The position numbers were made by a program, and so were the translations under genes. 64,000 nucleotides of DNA from assembly GCA_040757205.1 (NCBI GenBank), contig JBFLXL010000006.1, forward strand, positions 1 through 64,000. The letters are read 5' to 3'. Shown here in pieces: positions 30,671 through 39,796 of the stretch; the first letter of the stretch is position 1, and each line of letters begins with the position of its first letter. The notes beneath the pieces are model-generated. The model was not told the origin of the DNA. It saw nothing but the letters and a program-made list of their open reading frames with translations, and searched no databases. This DNA comes from Bacillota bacterium. Lineage in GTDB: Bacteria > Bacillota > Desulfotomaculia > Desulfotomaculales > Desulforudaceae.

Positions 30671-31537
30671 ATGATTATTGACCTGCGTTACCATATCGCT
30701 TCGCTGGTGGCTGTTTTCCTGGCCCTGGGGCTCGGTATCCTGGTGGGCAGTACCATATTGAGCGTGGACACCCTGGAAAAGCAGCAGGAACAAATCGCCG
30801 AGCGGCTGGAGAACCACCTGCAAGAACTCCGTGAGGAGAATCAGGCCGTGCGGGCCCAAGTACTCGCGATCGAAGCGGAGATGGAACTCCAGAAGCAGTT
30901 TCTGCGGGAGAGCCTGCCCCGTTTGGTGGCCGGGCAACTGGAAGGCCGCCGGATCGCCCTGGTGCAGACGGCCGCCTACCCGGTGGAGACCGAGCTGCAA
31001 AACCTCTTGAAAGCGGCGGGGGCGGAAGTGGTCTCGGTGACCACCATCCCCGGCGGTCTGGAACTCGCTGACCACGAGCAGCACTTGCTGGCCCTGGGCG
31101 AGTGGCGGCAGGTGCCGAAAAACGAGCTGCAAAGCCTGGTGGCCGATGAAATGGCCCGCTCCTTGGTGGAGGGTCTGTCACCGGTGGTGGAGTACCTGGT
31201 TAACGAAAGGCTGGTCAGTATTGACGGTGAGTACGGGCGTCCGTTTCACGCCGTGGTGCTCATCGGGGGCGGGAAGGACCCCGCGGACGACGCGGTCCGG
31301 TGGCTGGACATGACCATGATTGAGCGGTTTCAGAGCTACGGCCTTCGGGTATGCGGCGTGGAGACGCGCGGGGCCCCGGTATCGTATATGAAGGAATACC
31401 AGGCCAAACTGAGCTGCACGGTCGACAATGTGGACGCCGTTCCCGGCCAGTTCACGCTGGTCCGGGTACTGGCCGGACAGGACGGTCACTACGGGGTCAA
31501 GGACACGGCGCAACGGTTTATCCCGCCGCTGAACTAG
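30671..31537 (+). CDS. steB: SteB-like membrane protein (MctB/DUF3186 family)
   Basis: The product is 288 residues. An N-terminal transmembrane helix (about residues 8-28, SLVAVFLALGLGILVG) is followed by a coiled coil (about 35-80) rich in Glu, Gln and Leu. A soluble alpha/beta domain comes next. The first 30 residues (MIIDLRYHIASLVAVFLALG) are the family hallmark. Some homologues are called copper transporter MctB, but pairing with steA argues for a division or envelope role here. Confidence 0.8.
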   Translation: MIIDLRYHIASLVAVFLALGLGILVGSTILSVDTLEKQQEQIAERLENHLQELREENQAVRAQVLAIEAEMELQKQFLRESLPRLVAGQLEGRRIALVQTAAYPVETELQNLLKAAGAEVVSVTTIPGGLELADHEQHLLALGEWRQVPKNELQSLVADEMARSLVEGLSPVVEYLVNERLVSIDGEYGRPFHAVVLIGGGKDPADDAVRWLDMTMIERFQSYGLRVCGVETRGAPVSYMKEYQAKLSCTVDNVDAVPGQFTLVRVLAGQDGHYGVKDTAQRFIPPLN

Positions 31538-31548
31538 GGGTGGTCGGG

Positions 31549-32244
31549 TTGTCTGCGGCCATGGTGAGTATAGTCATCCCCGCCTTCAACGAGAGCCGGG
31601 CGGTTGCCCGGACGGTGTCGACGGTCCTGAACCTGCCGGGGGTCTGGGAGGTGATTGTCGTCGATGACTGTTCCACGGACGACACCGCCGCCCGGGCGCG
31701 GGAGGCCGGAGCGCGGGTGGTTTCGCTGCCGGTGAACCGCGGCAAGGGCGCGGCGTTGACCGCCGGAATCAAGGCCGCCGGCGGTCAGGTGATCGTGCTC
31801 CTGGACGCCGATCTCGGGGAGAGCGCGGCCGAAGCCCAAAAGCTGATCCTGCCGGTCCTGGAGGACCGGGCCGACCTGACGATCGCCCGCTTTCCGGCCG
31901 CGCGGCGCCGCGGCGGGTTCGGCCTGGTCAAGGGTCTGGCCCGGAGGGGAATCCGCCACTTCACCGGGCTGGAAATGGAGAGCCCGATCTCCGGGCAGCG
32001 GGCGGTGCGGCGGGAGTTGCTTTCCCAATTGCTGCCCCTGGCCGGGGGCTACGGCGTCGAGGTGGGGATGACCATCGACGCGGCCGTACGGGGTTACCGG
32101 CTAATGGAGGTTCCGGTTGAAATGCGCCACCGGGAGACCGGGAGGGACTGGCGGGGTTTTGTGCACCGGGGCCGCCAGTTCCGGGACATCCTGGCGACTC
32201 TCGTACGCCGCCGTATCCGGCACCGAAAGCGGATGGCAAGGTGA
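31549..32244 (+). CDS. Family 2 glycosyltransferase
   Basis: This GT-A fold transferase has about 231 residues. Motifs are VSIVIPAFNES at the N-terminus, VIVVDDCSTDDT with the nucleotide-sugar Asp residues, and VLLDADLGES as the DXD region. It has no transmembrane helices of its own. The TTG at 31549 has AGGGG 8 nt upstream; ATG 31561 is an alternative. Its position between steB and a MraY-like transferase suggests synthesis of a lipid-linked envelope saccharide; the substrate is unknown. Confidence 0.85.
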   Translation: MSAAMVSIVIPAFNESRAVARTVSTVLNLPGVWEVIVVDDCSTDDTAARAREAGARVVSLPVNRGKGAALTAGIKAAGGQVIVLLDADLGESAAEAQKLILPVLEDRADLTIARFPAARRRGGFGLVKGLARRGIRHFTGLEMESPISGQRAVRRELLSQLLPLAGGYGVEVGMTIDAAVRGYRLMEVPVEMRHRETGRDWRGFVHRGRQFRDILATLVRRRIRHRKRMAR

Positions 32245-32249
32245 ACTGA

Positions 32250-33092
32250 TTGGAAGTCCTCGTTTTCTTCGCGTTGGGGCTGGCGACGGCCGCCCTCTTT
32301 ATCCCCTTGCTGATCAGGATTATTGTCGCCGCGGGGCACATCGGGTACAACTACCGCGGGGACCGCATACCCGTGAGTGTGGGCGTGGCGTTTTTCATCG
32401 TGCCGTCCGCACTGCTGCTGGGTGCTTTGAACGCGCACCCCGGCGGCGCGTATCAGGCGCTGGTTCCCGCCTTCGTCATGGTCACCGGGGGCATGACCTT
32501 TCTCGGGCTGGTTGACGACCTGTACGGAACACGCCGGACGACCGGCCTGCGCGGGCATTTGCGGCTGCTTTTGCGTGGGGACTGCACCACAGGCGCCCTG
32601 AAAGCGATCGGGGGTTTGGCGATCGCTTTCCTGGTCAGCTGGGTTACCACCCCAAGGGGTGGAGCCGAGGTCCTTTTGAACGCCCTGGTGATCGCGTTGG
32701 CAGCCAACGCCCTTAACCTGCTTGACCTGCGGCCCGGGCGGGCCGGCAAGGGGTTTTTCTTGGGCGGCGGCCTGCTTTCGGCGGTCGCTTGGGGGAGCCC
32801 GTTCTTGGTATTTCCGGCGGTGGTCGCCGGCGCGCTGGCCGCCTATTTGCCCACCGATCTCAAGGCCAGGGGGATGATGGGGGACGCGGGCGCCAACGTC
32901 CTGGGGGTGACGCTGGGCCTGACCGCGGCCTGGGTGCTGGCCTGGCCCGCAAAGCTCGGCGTGCTGGGGTTCTTGATCGGACTGCACCTCCTTACCGAGC
33001 GTTACTCCCTGACCCAACTTATCGCCCGCAACCGGGTTCTGGATTTTGTGGACCGGTTGGGCCGCAAACGGGAGGAATTCCCCAAAAAGTAG
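32250..33092 (+). CDS. MraY/WecA-like polyprenyl-phosphate sugar-1-phosphate transferase
   Basis: This polytopic membrane protein has 280 residues. It carries family hallmarks GLVDDLYG (Asp pair near residue 88), NALNLLDLRPGRA near 153-165 and MMGDAGANVLG near 210. It is shorter than true MraY, and the usual D-G-x-D of that family is replaced by D-L-R-P-G, so the substrate may differ. It starts with TTG 5 bp after the glycosyltransferase. Confidence 0.75.
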   Translation: MEVLVFFALGLATAALFIPLLIRIIVAAGHIGYNYRGDRIPVSVGVAFFIVPSALLLGALNAHPGGAYQALVPAFVMVTGGMTFLGLVDDLYGTRRTTGLRGHLRLLLRGDCTTGALKAIGGLAIAFLVSWVTTPRGGAEVLLNALVIALAANALNLLDLRPGRAGKGFFLGGGLLSAVAWGSPFLVFPAVVAGALAAYLPTDLKARGMMGDAGANVLGVTLGLTAAWVLAWPAKLGVLGFLIGLHLLTERYSLTQLIARNRVLDFVDRLGRKREEFPKK

Positions 33093-33095
33093 CGA

Positions 33096-33788
33096 ATGGT
33101 TAGAATCGTGGGCCGATATTTCTACCCGGACAAGCGGGTCAACATCTTTGTGGGTCCCCTGGGAAGCGGCAAGACCGAACTAGCCGTCAACACCGCCCTG
33201 GTACTGGCGGAAAAGAGTCCGGTCACGCTGGCGGACCTGGACGTGATCAACCCGTACTACCGCGTGCGCCGTGTGAAAGCGGAACTGGCCGCCCGCGGGG
33301 TGAACGTGGTGTGCCCTCCTGATGAAGTGTCGCCGGCCGACGTGCCGGCCCTGCCCCCGGCGATTTCCGCCGTGCTGGTGCGCGATGACCTGCGGGGAGT
33401 CTTCGATGTGGGGGGCGACGATATCGGCGCTCGGGTATTGGGCCGCTTCCGGCCCTATTTGCCGGCGGGACAGTATGCTGTTTTTTTTGTCGTCAATACC
33501 TGCCGGCTAAAAGCAACCGTAACCGACATTCACCGGATGGTGGACCGGGTCGAGCACGCGGCCCGGGTACGTATCAATTACCTGGTGAATAACACTAATC
33601 TGGGATTGGAAACGGAAGCGGCGACCGTGATGGCGGGGCGCCGGATGCTGGAGCGGGTGGTGCGGGAGCGCCAAGTCCCTCTGGCTTTCACCGGGGTGCG
33701 CGCGGAGCTCGCCAAAGACGTGCGGGCTCTTGATCCCGAGACGCCGGTTCTGCCGCTTAATCTTTTCATGCGGCCGCCTTGGGAATAG
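33096..33788 (+). CDS. P-loop ATPase (SIMIBI-like) of unknown role
   Basis: The product is 230 residues. Walker A is GPLGSGKTE near residues 19-27, followed by LADLDVINPYYRVRR, a switch-like segment. DVGGDDIGARVLG acts as the Walker B/switch II equivalent, and NYLVNNTNLG is a base-recognition-like motif. The order resembles CobW/MinD-type ATPases. It lies 4 bp after the MraY-like gene and 22 bp before the oxidoreductase ferredoxin subunit. It may assist assembly or regulation of that enzyme, but this is inference from position only. Confidence 0.7.
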   Translation: MVRIVGRYFYPDKRVNIFVGPLGSGKTELAVNTALVLAEKSPVTLADLDVINPYYRVRRVKAELAARGVNVVCPPDEVSPADVPALPPAISAVLVRDDLRGVFDVGGDDIGARVLGRFRPYLPAGQYAVFFVVNTCRLKATVTDIHRMVDRVEHAARVRINYLVNNTNLGLETEAATVMAGRRMLERVVRERQVPLAFTGVRAELAKDVRALDPETPVLPLNLFMRPPWE

Positions 33789-33810
33789 AACCGGAGGGGG
33801 ATGGATTAGT

Positions 33811-34053
33811 TTGGGCATTGTCACTTTCCGGGAGGAGCGGTGCAAAGGCTGCGGCCTGTGTGTGCTGTTTTGTCCCAAGAAAATCGTGGTCCTGGGGAGC
33901 AATTTCAATTCCTTGGGCTTCCACCCGGCGATGGTCAACAACGGGGCGCAGTGCACCGGTTGCGCGGTGTGCGCCTGGATGTGCCCCGACCTGGTGATCG
34001 AGGTTTCCAAGGTACAGAGACCACCGGCGAGGAGGGCGTCAATTGCCTTCTAA
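33811..34053 (+). CDS. 2-oxoacid:ferredoxin oxidoreductase, ferredoxin (delta) subunit
   Basis: This two-[4Fe-4S] ferredoxin of about 80 residues has CKGCGLCVLFCP and CTGCAVCAWMCP. It passes electrons out of the 2-oxoacid oxidoreductase. The TTG start follows GGAGGGGG. The last codons overlap the alpha-subunit start by 11 bp. Confidence 0.9.
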   Translation: MGIVTFREERCKGCGLCVLFCPKKIVVLGSNFNSLGFHPAMVNNGAQCTGCAVCAWMCPDLVIEVSKVQRPPARRASIAF

Positions 34054-35206
34054 GGTACTCATGAGGGGGAACGAAGCTTTCGGCGAGGGCGCGCTCCGGG
34101 CGGGCTGCCGTTACACCTTCGCCTACCCGATCACCCCGCAGTCGGAAATTGTGCATTTCCTGGCCCGGCGCCTGCCTGAGGCCGGCGGGGTTTTCCTGCA
34201 GGTTGAGAGCGAGGTGGCGGCGGTCAACATGGTTTTCGGGGCGGCGGCGGCCGGGGCGCGGGTGGTGACTTCGTCGTCGAGCCCCGGCATGAGCCTGATG
34301 CAGGAGGGTCTTTCCTATCTCGCCGGCGCCCGCCTGCCGTGCGTGATCGTCAACGTGATGCGGGGCGGGCCGGGACTGGGGAACATCGCTCCCGCCCAGG
34401 GAGACTACCTGCAGGCGGTCAAAGGCGGGGGGCATGGCGACTACCGCCTGATCGTGCTGGCTCCGTCTTCGGTTCCGGAGATCATTGAACTTATGGAACT
34501 GGCCTTCGAACTGGCCGATACCTACCGCAGCCCGGTCCTTGTGCTGGGGGACGGGGTGCTGGGCCAGATGATGGAACCGGTCACGGTGCCGGAAGGGGAC
34601 AGTCCCTCTGAAGGGGACAGTCCCCTTGGGGCCCAAAGGGGACAGTCCCCCTTGGTATCCCCCTTGGTATCCCCCTCAAAACCCTGGGCCGTCACCGGGC
34701 AGGGAGACCGGCCGGAGCGGAACATCATCAGCTCGCTGCATATTGTACCCGAGGATAACGAACGCTTTAACCGGGAACTGGAGCAGGTGCAAATGGAAAT
34801 CCGGCGCCGGGAACAGCGCGTGGAGGAATACCGGGTGGACGATGCCGAACTGGTCCTGGTGGCCTTCGGCACCGTGGCCCGCGTCGCCAAGGCGGTGGTG
34901 GACCGGGCCCGCGCCGGGGGCTTGCGGGTTGGGTTGATCAGGCCCATCACCCTGTGGCCGTTTCCGGACGAGACCGTCAGCCGGGCCGCGGCTAGGACGG
35001 AGAGCTTCCTGGTGGTGGAGATGAATCTCGGTCAGATGGTGGAGGATGTGCGGCTGGCGGTTAACGGGCAAAAGCCCGTGCACTTTTACGGACGGCCCGG
35101 CGGAACGGTGCCCACGGTACGGGAGGTTTGGAATGAAGTCAGGCGGATAAGGGAGGTGAGCGGCGGTGAAGAAGATCTTCGAACGGCCGCAGGCCCTAAC
35201 GGATAA
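34043..35206 (+). CDS. korA: 2-oxoacid:ferredoxin oxidoreductase alpha subunit with repeat insertion
   Basis: This subunit holds the pyrimidine-binding and C-terminal domains of a 2-oxoglutarate-type enzyme. Conserved regions are the N-terminal [45 protein letters not shown] and the C-terminal RPITLWPFP. Residues about 184-212 ([20 protein letters not shown] and following) are encoded by a run of palindromic repeats inserted in frame between the two domains. They are absent from family logic. The substrate (2-oxoglutarate, 2-oxoisovalerate or other) cannot be fixed from sequence. Its 3' end overlaps korB by 41 bp. Confidence 0.85.
   Translation: MPSKVLMRGNEAFGEGALRAGCRYTFAYPITPQSEIVHFLARRLPEAGGVFLQVESEVAAVNMVFGAAAAGARVVTSSSSPGMSLMQEGLSYLAGARLPCVIVNVMRGGPGLGNIAPAQGDYLQAVKGGGHGDYRLIVLAPSSVPEIIELMELAFELADTYRSPVLVLGDGVLGQMMEPVTVPEGDSPSEGDSPLGAQRGQSPLVSPLVSPSKPWAVTGQGDRPERNIISSLHIVPEDNERFNRELEQVQMEIRRREQRVEEYRVDDAELVLVAFGTVARVAKAVVDRARAGGLRVGLIRPITLWPFPDETVSRAAARTESFLVVEMNLGQMVEDVRLAVNGQKPVHFYGRPGGTVPTVREVWNEVRRIREVSGGEEDLRTAAGPNG
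34593..34680. repeat. GGGGACAGTCCCC palindromes inside korA
   Basis: Three copies (about 34593-34610, 34611-34629, 34635-34655) are followed by two CCCCCTTGGTAT units. The same palindrome is found in intergenic sites at 15648 and 61013. Confidence 0.9.
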
Positions 35207-35918
35207 ACCCATGCACTACTGTCCGGGGTGTACGCACGGGATCATCCACCGGCTGGTGGCCCAGGCCATCGACCAGCTGGGCGTGCGGACCCGAACCATC
35301 GGCGTCGGCCCCGTGGGCTGCGCCGTGTTCGCGTACGAATACTTCAACTGCGACATGATCCAGGCGGCCCACGGCCGCGCCCCGGCGGTGGCCACCGGTG
35401 TCAAGCGGGTGCACCCCGACCGGGTGGTGTTCACCTACCAGGGAGACGGCGACCTGGCGGCCATCGGAATGGCGGAGACCGTCCACGCGGCCGCCCGCGG
35501 CGAGAAGTTCACCACGATTTTTGTGAACAACGCCATCTACGGCATGACCGGGGGCCAGATGGCGCCGACCACCCTGGTGGGGCAAAAAACCACCACCACC
35601 CCGTATGGGCGGGACGCGGAAGAGACCGGTGAGCCCATCAAGGTGTCGGAACTTTTAAGCACAATTGACCGGGCGGTGTATGTCGCCCGGGTATCGGTGC
35701 ACAACCCGCGGCACGTCATCCAGGCCGGGCGGGCCATCCGGAAAGCATTTGAATTCCAGCTCAGGGGCTTGGGATTCACCATGGTGGAGGTGCTGTCGAC
35801 CTGCCCGACCAACTGGGGTTTGAGTCCCCTGGAGGCCCTGGGCTGGTTGGAGGAAAAGATGCTCCCGGTTTTCCCGTTGGGCGAGTTTCGGAAACCGGCG
35901 GAAGAGGAGGCGGTTTAA
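35166..35918 (+). CDS. korB: 2-oxoacid:ferredoxin oxidoreductase beta subunit
   Basis: This is the thiamine pyrophosphate subunit, 250 residues. It has CPGCTHG near residue 19, the TPP/Mg motif GDGDLAAIG near 98 and [11 protein letters not shown]. It forms the active site with the alpha subunit. The GTG start lies inside the alpha gene. The gamma subunit begins 1 bp after its stop. Confidence 0.93.
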   Translation: MKKIFERPQALTDKPMHYCPGCTHGIIHRLVAQAIDQLGVRTRTIGVGPVGCAVFAYEYFNCDMIQAAHGRAPAVATGVKRVHPDRVVFTYQGDGDLAAIGMAETVHAAARGEKFTTIFVNNAIYGMTGGQMAPTTLVGQKTTTTPYGRDAEETGEPIKVSELLSTIDRAVYVARVSVHNPRHVIQAGRAIRKAFEFQLRGLGFTMVEVLSTCPTNWGLSPLEALGWLEEKMLPVFPLGEFRKPAEEEAV

Positions 35919-35919
35919 G

Positions 35920-36498
35920 TTGCTCGAAGAAGTCTTGATTGCCGGTTTCGGGGGGCAGGGCATCCTGTCCACGGGCCAGCTCCTGGCTTGCGCCGGAATG
36001 CGGGAGGGTTTGCACGTGGCCTGGATCCCCTCGTACGGTCCGGAAATGCGGGGCGGTACGGCCAACTGCGGGGTCACGCTTTCCGATGCCGAGATCAGTT
36101 CTCCCCTGGTCACGGAGCCCAACGTCCTGATCGCGATGAACGGCCCTTCTCTTGAAAAGTACGGCTCCGCAGTGGGGCCGGGGGGCGTGATTCTGTATAA
36201 CAGTTCACTGGTCAAAGACTACCGCCCGCGGCCGGGGGTCTTGGCGCTGGGCGTGGACGCCAACCGGGTGGCTGAAAGAATCGGCAGCGTCCGGGTGGCG
36301 GCCAACGTGGTTCTGGGCGCCTACATCGGACTGTCGGGCGTGATCAGCGTAGCGGCGGCGGTGGCGGCGCTCAAAGAAGTCCTGCCCGTACACCGGCACA
36401 AACTGATTCCGGCCAACCAGAGGGCCCTTGAGCAGGGAGCGGCCCTGGGGGCGGCAATAAAGGGCGGGCCGGCCGAGGAGAGACTGGCCGGTGGTTAA
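35920..36498 (+). CDS. korC: 2-oxoacid:ferredoxin oxidoreductase gamma subunit
   Basis: The product is 192 residues, opening EEVLIAGFGGQGILSTGQLL and carrying YGPEMRGGTANCGVTLSD, both typical of the CoA-binding gamma subunit. Its stop overlaps the following peptidase gene by 8 bp. Confidence 0.92.
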   Translation: MLEEVLIAGFGGQGILSTGQLLACAGMREGLHVAWIPSYGPEMRGGTANCGVTLSDAEISSPLVTEPNVLIAMNGPSLEKYGSAVGPGGVILYNSSLVKDYRPRPGVLALGVDANRVAERIGSVRVAANVVLGAYIGLSGVISVAAAVAALKEVLPVHRHKLIPANQRALEQGAALGAAIKGGPAEERLAGG

Positions 36499-37597
36499 CC
36501 GGGAACGCTGCCTGGACACCTTCCTGGAGTTGGTGCAGATCGACAGCCCCTCCTACCGGGAACGGGAAGTGGCCGATTATCTCCGGACCAAGTTTGAGGG
36601 GCTGGGGTGCCGCGTGTTCGAGGACCGGGCCGCCGAGCAGGTCAACGGGCAGGCGGGCAATCTGTACGTCCGCAGGGTGGGCACCCGGGAAGGGCCCGCC
36701 ATTCTTTTCTGTGCGCACATGGATACGGTTGAACCGGGCTGCCGGGTAAAACCCCAGGTGAGAAACGGCACGGTGTACAGTGACGGCCAGACCATCCTGG
36801 CCGCCGATGACAAGGCGGGAATCGCGGCCTTGCTGGAGGCCGTACGGGTGCTTGAGGAACGTGGATTGCCGGCGCCGCCGCTAGAGTTTTTGTTTACCGT
36901 CGCCGAGGAACAGGGGCTGGTCGGCGCCAAGCACCTGGACCGGGAGCTGGTGACCGCCGAATTCGGGTACGTGCTGGACAGTGACGGCCCACCTGGGAAA
37001 ATTGTCATCGAGGCTCCGTCTCAGGACCGGATCACGGCTTCTGTCCGGGGGCGGGCGGCTCACGCCGGGATTGACCCGGAAGCCGGCATCAACGCCATTC
37101 AGGCGGCCGCCCGTGGTATCTCGTCGATGAGGCTGGGGCGGATCGACTCCGAGACCACGGCGAATATCGGGGTGATCAGGGGCGGGCAGGCCACGAACAT
37201 CGTCCCGGAAGTGGTGCATGTCGAGGGGGAAACCCGCAGCCTTGACGACGCCAAACGGGCCGCTCTGACCGCCGAAATTTGCCGCCTGCTCGCCGAGGGG
37301 GCGGAAAGCGTAGGGGGGCGGGCGGATATTGAGGTGGAGCTGGTGTACCCGTCATTCCGGCTGTTGCCGGAAGAACCGGTGGTGCAGGCCGCCCGGCGGG
37401 CCGCGGCCCGGCTGGGGCTGGAACCCCGTCTGGAGCAGACCGGCGGCGGGAGTGACGCCAATATCCTGAACGGGCTGGGCGTATCCACGGTTAACCTTTC
37501 CTGCGGCATGCAAAGGGTACACACCACCGGAGAGTTTATTGTGATCGAAGACCTGATCAAAAGCGCGGAACTGGTGCTGGAGATTATCACCGCATAA
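36491..37597 (+). CDS. M20 family peptidase (PepT-like)
   Basis: This is a zinc aminopeptidase-like protein, 368 residues. Metal ligands are recognisable in FCAHMDTV (His/Asp near residue 78), [20 protein letters not shown] (catalytic Glu) and the C-terminal HTTGEF. The dimerisation domain lies between. It resembles tripeptidase T but is shorter, so substrate is uncertain. It starts with GTG inside korC. Why it shares an operon with the oxidoreductase is unclear. Confidence 0.85.
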   Translation: MVNRERCLDTFLELVQIDSPSYREREVADYLRTKFEGLGCRVFEDRAAEQVNGQAGNLYVRRVGTREGPAILFCAHMDTVEPGCRVKPQVRNGTVYSDGQTILAADDKAGIAALLEAVRVLEERGLPAPPLEFLFTVAEEQGLVGAKHLDRELVTAEFGYVLDSDGPPGKIVIEAPSQDRITASVRGRAAHAGIDPEAGINAIQAAARGISSMRLGRIDSETTANIGVIRGGQATNIVPEVVHVEGETRSLDDAKRAALTAEICRLLAEGAESVGGRADIEVELVYPSFRLLPEEPVVQAARRAAARLGLEPRLEQTGGGSDANILNGLGVSTVNLSCGMQRVHTTGEFIVIEDLIKSAELVLEIITA

Positions 37598-37608
37598 GGG
37601 GGCGCGGG

Positions 37609-38448
37609 ATGGAATTTACGAAAATGCACGGTCTGGGCAATGATTTTGTGGTGGTGAACGGGTTTGACCAATCCCTTCCGGACGACCCGGGGGCGCTGGC
37701 ACGGCGGGTTTGCGACCGGCGGCTCGGGGTGGGCGCGGACGGGCTGGTGTTGGTTTTGCCTTCTGCAGCGGCGGACTTTTTGATGCGGGTGTTCAACCCG
37801 GACGGCAGCGAGCCCGAGATGTGCGGCAACGCCATCCGCTGCGTGGCTCTTTACGCTCACCGGCGCGGTCTGACCACCAAAAGGCGGCTTGCAGTGGAGA
37901 CCCTGGCCGGACCCATCCGGCCGGAAATCCTGTCTGACGGCGGCCGGGAAACGGTGCGGGTGGATATGGGCCGGCCGCGGCTGGACCGGGCCGAGATCCC
38001 CATGCGGGGCCCGGCGGGGCCGGTGGCCGGTGAGGTGCTGGACGCCGGGGACCGGTCGTTTGCGGTGACGGCCGTCTCCATGGGCAACCCGCACTGCGTG
38101 GTGTTCGGCGCGGACCTGGACGACGCCGGGTTTCGAAAATACGGCCCGCTGCTGGAGGCCCACCCGGCATTTCCGGCGCGGACCAACGTAGAATTCGTTG
38201 AGGTGTTGGGTCCCGGGGAAGTGGCGGTGCGGGTCTGGGAGCGGGGGGCCGGGCCGACGCCGGCCTGCGGCACCGGAGCCTGCGCGGTGGTGGTGGCCGG
38301 GGTATTGAACGGTAAGACCGCCCGCAGAGTGAATGTGCGCCTGCCCGGGGGCGTGCTGCTGATTGAATGGCCGGACAATACGGGGCCGGTGTACATGTCC
38401 GGTCCGGCCGAGGAAGTCTTCACCGGAAAACTGGGGTCAAACTTTTAG
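37609..38448 (+). CDS. dapF: Diaminopimelate epimerase
   Basis: This enzyme interconverts LL- and meso-diaminopimelate for lysine and peptidoglycan. The two catalytic cysteines are in [11 protein letters not shown] near residue 73 and PACGTGACA near 223. It starts [16 protein letters not shown], and its length, 279 residues, is standard. The dapL gene follows after 105 bp of AT-richer sequence with no gene. Confidence 0.96.
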   Translation: MEFTKMHGLGNDFVVVNGFDQSLPDDPGALARRVCDRRLGVGADGLVLVLPSAAADFLMRVFNPDGSEPEMCGNAIRCVALYAHRRGLTTKRRLAVETLAGPIRPEILSDGGRETVRVDMGRPRLDRAEIPMRGPAGPVAGEVLDAGDRSFAVTAVSMGNPHCVVFGADLDDAGFRKYGPLLEAHPAFPARTNVEFVEVLGPGEVAVRVWERGAGPTPACGTGACAVVVAGVLNGKTARRVNVRLPGGVLLIEWPDNTGPVYMSGPAEEVFTGKLGSNF

Positions 38449-38553
38449 TTTCTTGGTTGGTCAAAGCGCTATTGTTTGGGTCATTTCGGTTCCCCCGGCT
38501 GCTGGTTTTTTGAAAATGATTTCAGGCGATTTTGAGATAAGGAGGAGTCTTTG

Positions 38554-39732
38554 GTGCCGTTTGCGGAAGCCAGGCGGATTCAGAACCTGCCGCCCTATCT
38601 ATTCGCCCGGATCGAACGGTTGATCGCCGACAAAAAGGCCCAGGGAGCGGACGTGATCAGCCTCGGAATCGGTGACCCGGATATGCCGACTCCCGGGTAC
38701 ATTATCCAGGCCGCGGAGAAAGAACTGCAGAACCCGGCGAACCACCAGTACCCCAGTTCGGCCGGCCTGCCCGCTTACCGGCGGGCGGTGGCGGACTGGT
38801 ACGCGCGCCGCTTCGGGGTGGAACTCGATCCCCAGCGGGAAGTCGTGTCCCTGATCGGTTCCAAGGAGGGCATCGCGCACCTGCCGTGGTGTTTCGTCGA
38901 TCCGGGGGACGTCGTGCTGGTGCCCGATCCGGGCTATCCGGTGTACGCCGGGGGCACCATCCTGGCCGGCGGGGAACCCTACCCGTTGCCGCTGACCGCC
39001 GAAAACGAGTTTTTGCCCGACCTGGCGGCAATCCCTTCGGAGACCGCGCGCCGGGCCAAGGTATTGTTCATCAACTACCCGAACAACCCCACCGGGGCGG
39101 TCGCCTCGAAGGAGTTCTTCGCCCGCGTGGTGGACTTCGCCCGCGAATACGGCCTCCTGGTCTGCCACGACGCGGCCTACTCGGAAATCGCCTTCGATGG
39201 TTACCGGCCGCCCAGCTTCCTGGAAGTCCCGGGGGCACGGGAGGTGGGGATCGAATTTCACTCGGTCTCCAAGACCTACAACATGACCGGTTGGCGGGCC
39301 GGATGGGCGGTGGGGAACGCCGATGCTGTTGAAGCCCTTGGCCGGCTGAAGTCCAACCTGGACTCGGGAGTGTTCCAGGTGGTGCAATACGCGGCCATCG
39401 CGGCGCTCTCCGGGCCGCAGGACGGGGTACAGTCCCTGGGCGAGATCTACCGGGAACGGCGCGATCTGGTGGTGGATACCCTGAACAGCTTGGGCTGGCA
39501 ATTGCCGAAGCCCCGGGCGACCTTCTACATTTGGGCGCCGGTACCGGCCGGGCACGACGCGGCGTCGTTCGCCGAGATGATTTTGGAGAAAGCGGGAGTG
39601 GTGATTACTCCCGGCACCGGCTACGGTGCCTACGGAGAAGGCTACTTCCGGATTTCGCTGACGCTGCCGGCTCCTCGGGTTGTGGAGGCGATGGAGCGGC
39701 TGCGCGGCTGCCTGGGGCGGGTCACGTTCTGA
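38554..39732 (+). CDS. dapL: LL-diaminopimelate aminotransferase
   Basis: This PLP fold-I enzyme makes LL-diaminopimelate directly from tetrahydrodipicolinate, so the DAP aminotransferase shortcut is likely used. Motifs are [19 protein letters not shown] at the N-terminus, [21 protein letters not shown] and the PLP lysine in [15 protein letters not shown]. The spacing from AAGGAGGAG favours GTG 38554 over the preceding TTG. Its 3' end and downstream region are duplicated. Confidence 0.92.
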   Translation: MPFAEARRIQNLPPYLFARIERLIADKKAQGADVISLGIGDPDMPTPGYIIQAAEKELQNPANHQYPSSAGLPAYRRAVADWYARRFGVELDPQREVVSLIGSKEGIAHLPWCFVDPGDVVLVPDPGYPVYAGGTILAGGEPYPLPLTAENEFLPDLAAIPSETARRAKVLFINYPNNPTGAVASKEFFARVVDFAREYGLLVCHDAAYSEIAFDGYRPPSFLEVPGAREVGIEFHSVSKTYNMTGWRAGWAVGNADAVEALGRLKSNLDSGVFQVVQYAAIAALSGPQDGVQSLGEIYRERRDLVVDTLNSLGWQLPKPRATFYIWAPVPAGHDAASFAEMILEKAGVVITPGTGYGAYGEGYFRISLTLPAPRVVEAMERLRGCLGRVTF

Positions 39733-39794
39733 GCATGCGTTGATGGAGGAGGACTGAGGACGTCACGTTTTGAGCATGCGTTGATGGAGGAAGG
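39721..39794. repeat. Tandem duplication at dapL/aspB junction
   Basis: GTCACGTTCTGAGCATGCGT with a GATGGAGGA ribosome-binding site occurs at 39721-39752 and again at 39762-39794, with one or two differences and a 41-bp period. The first copy contains the real dapL stop. Confidence 0.9.
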
Positions 39795-39796
39795 GG

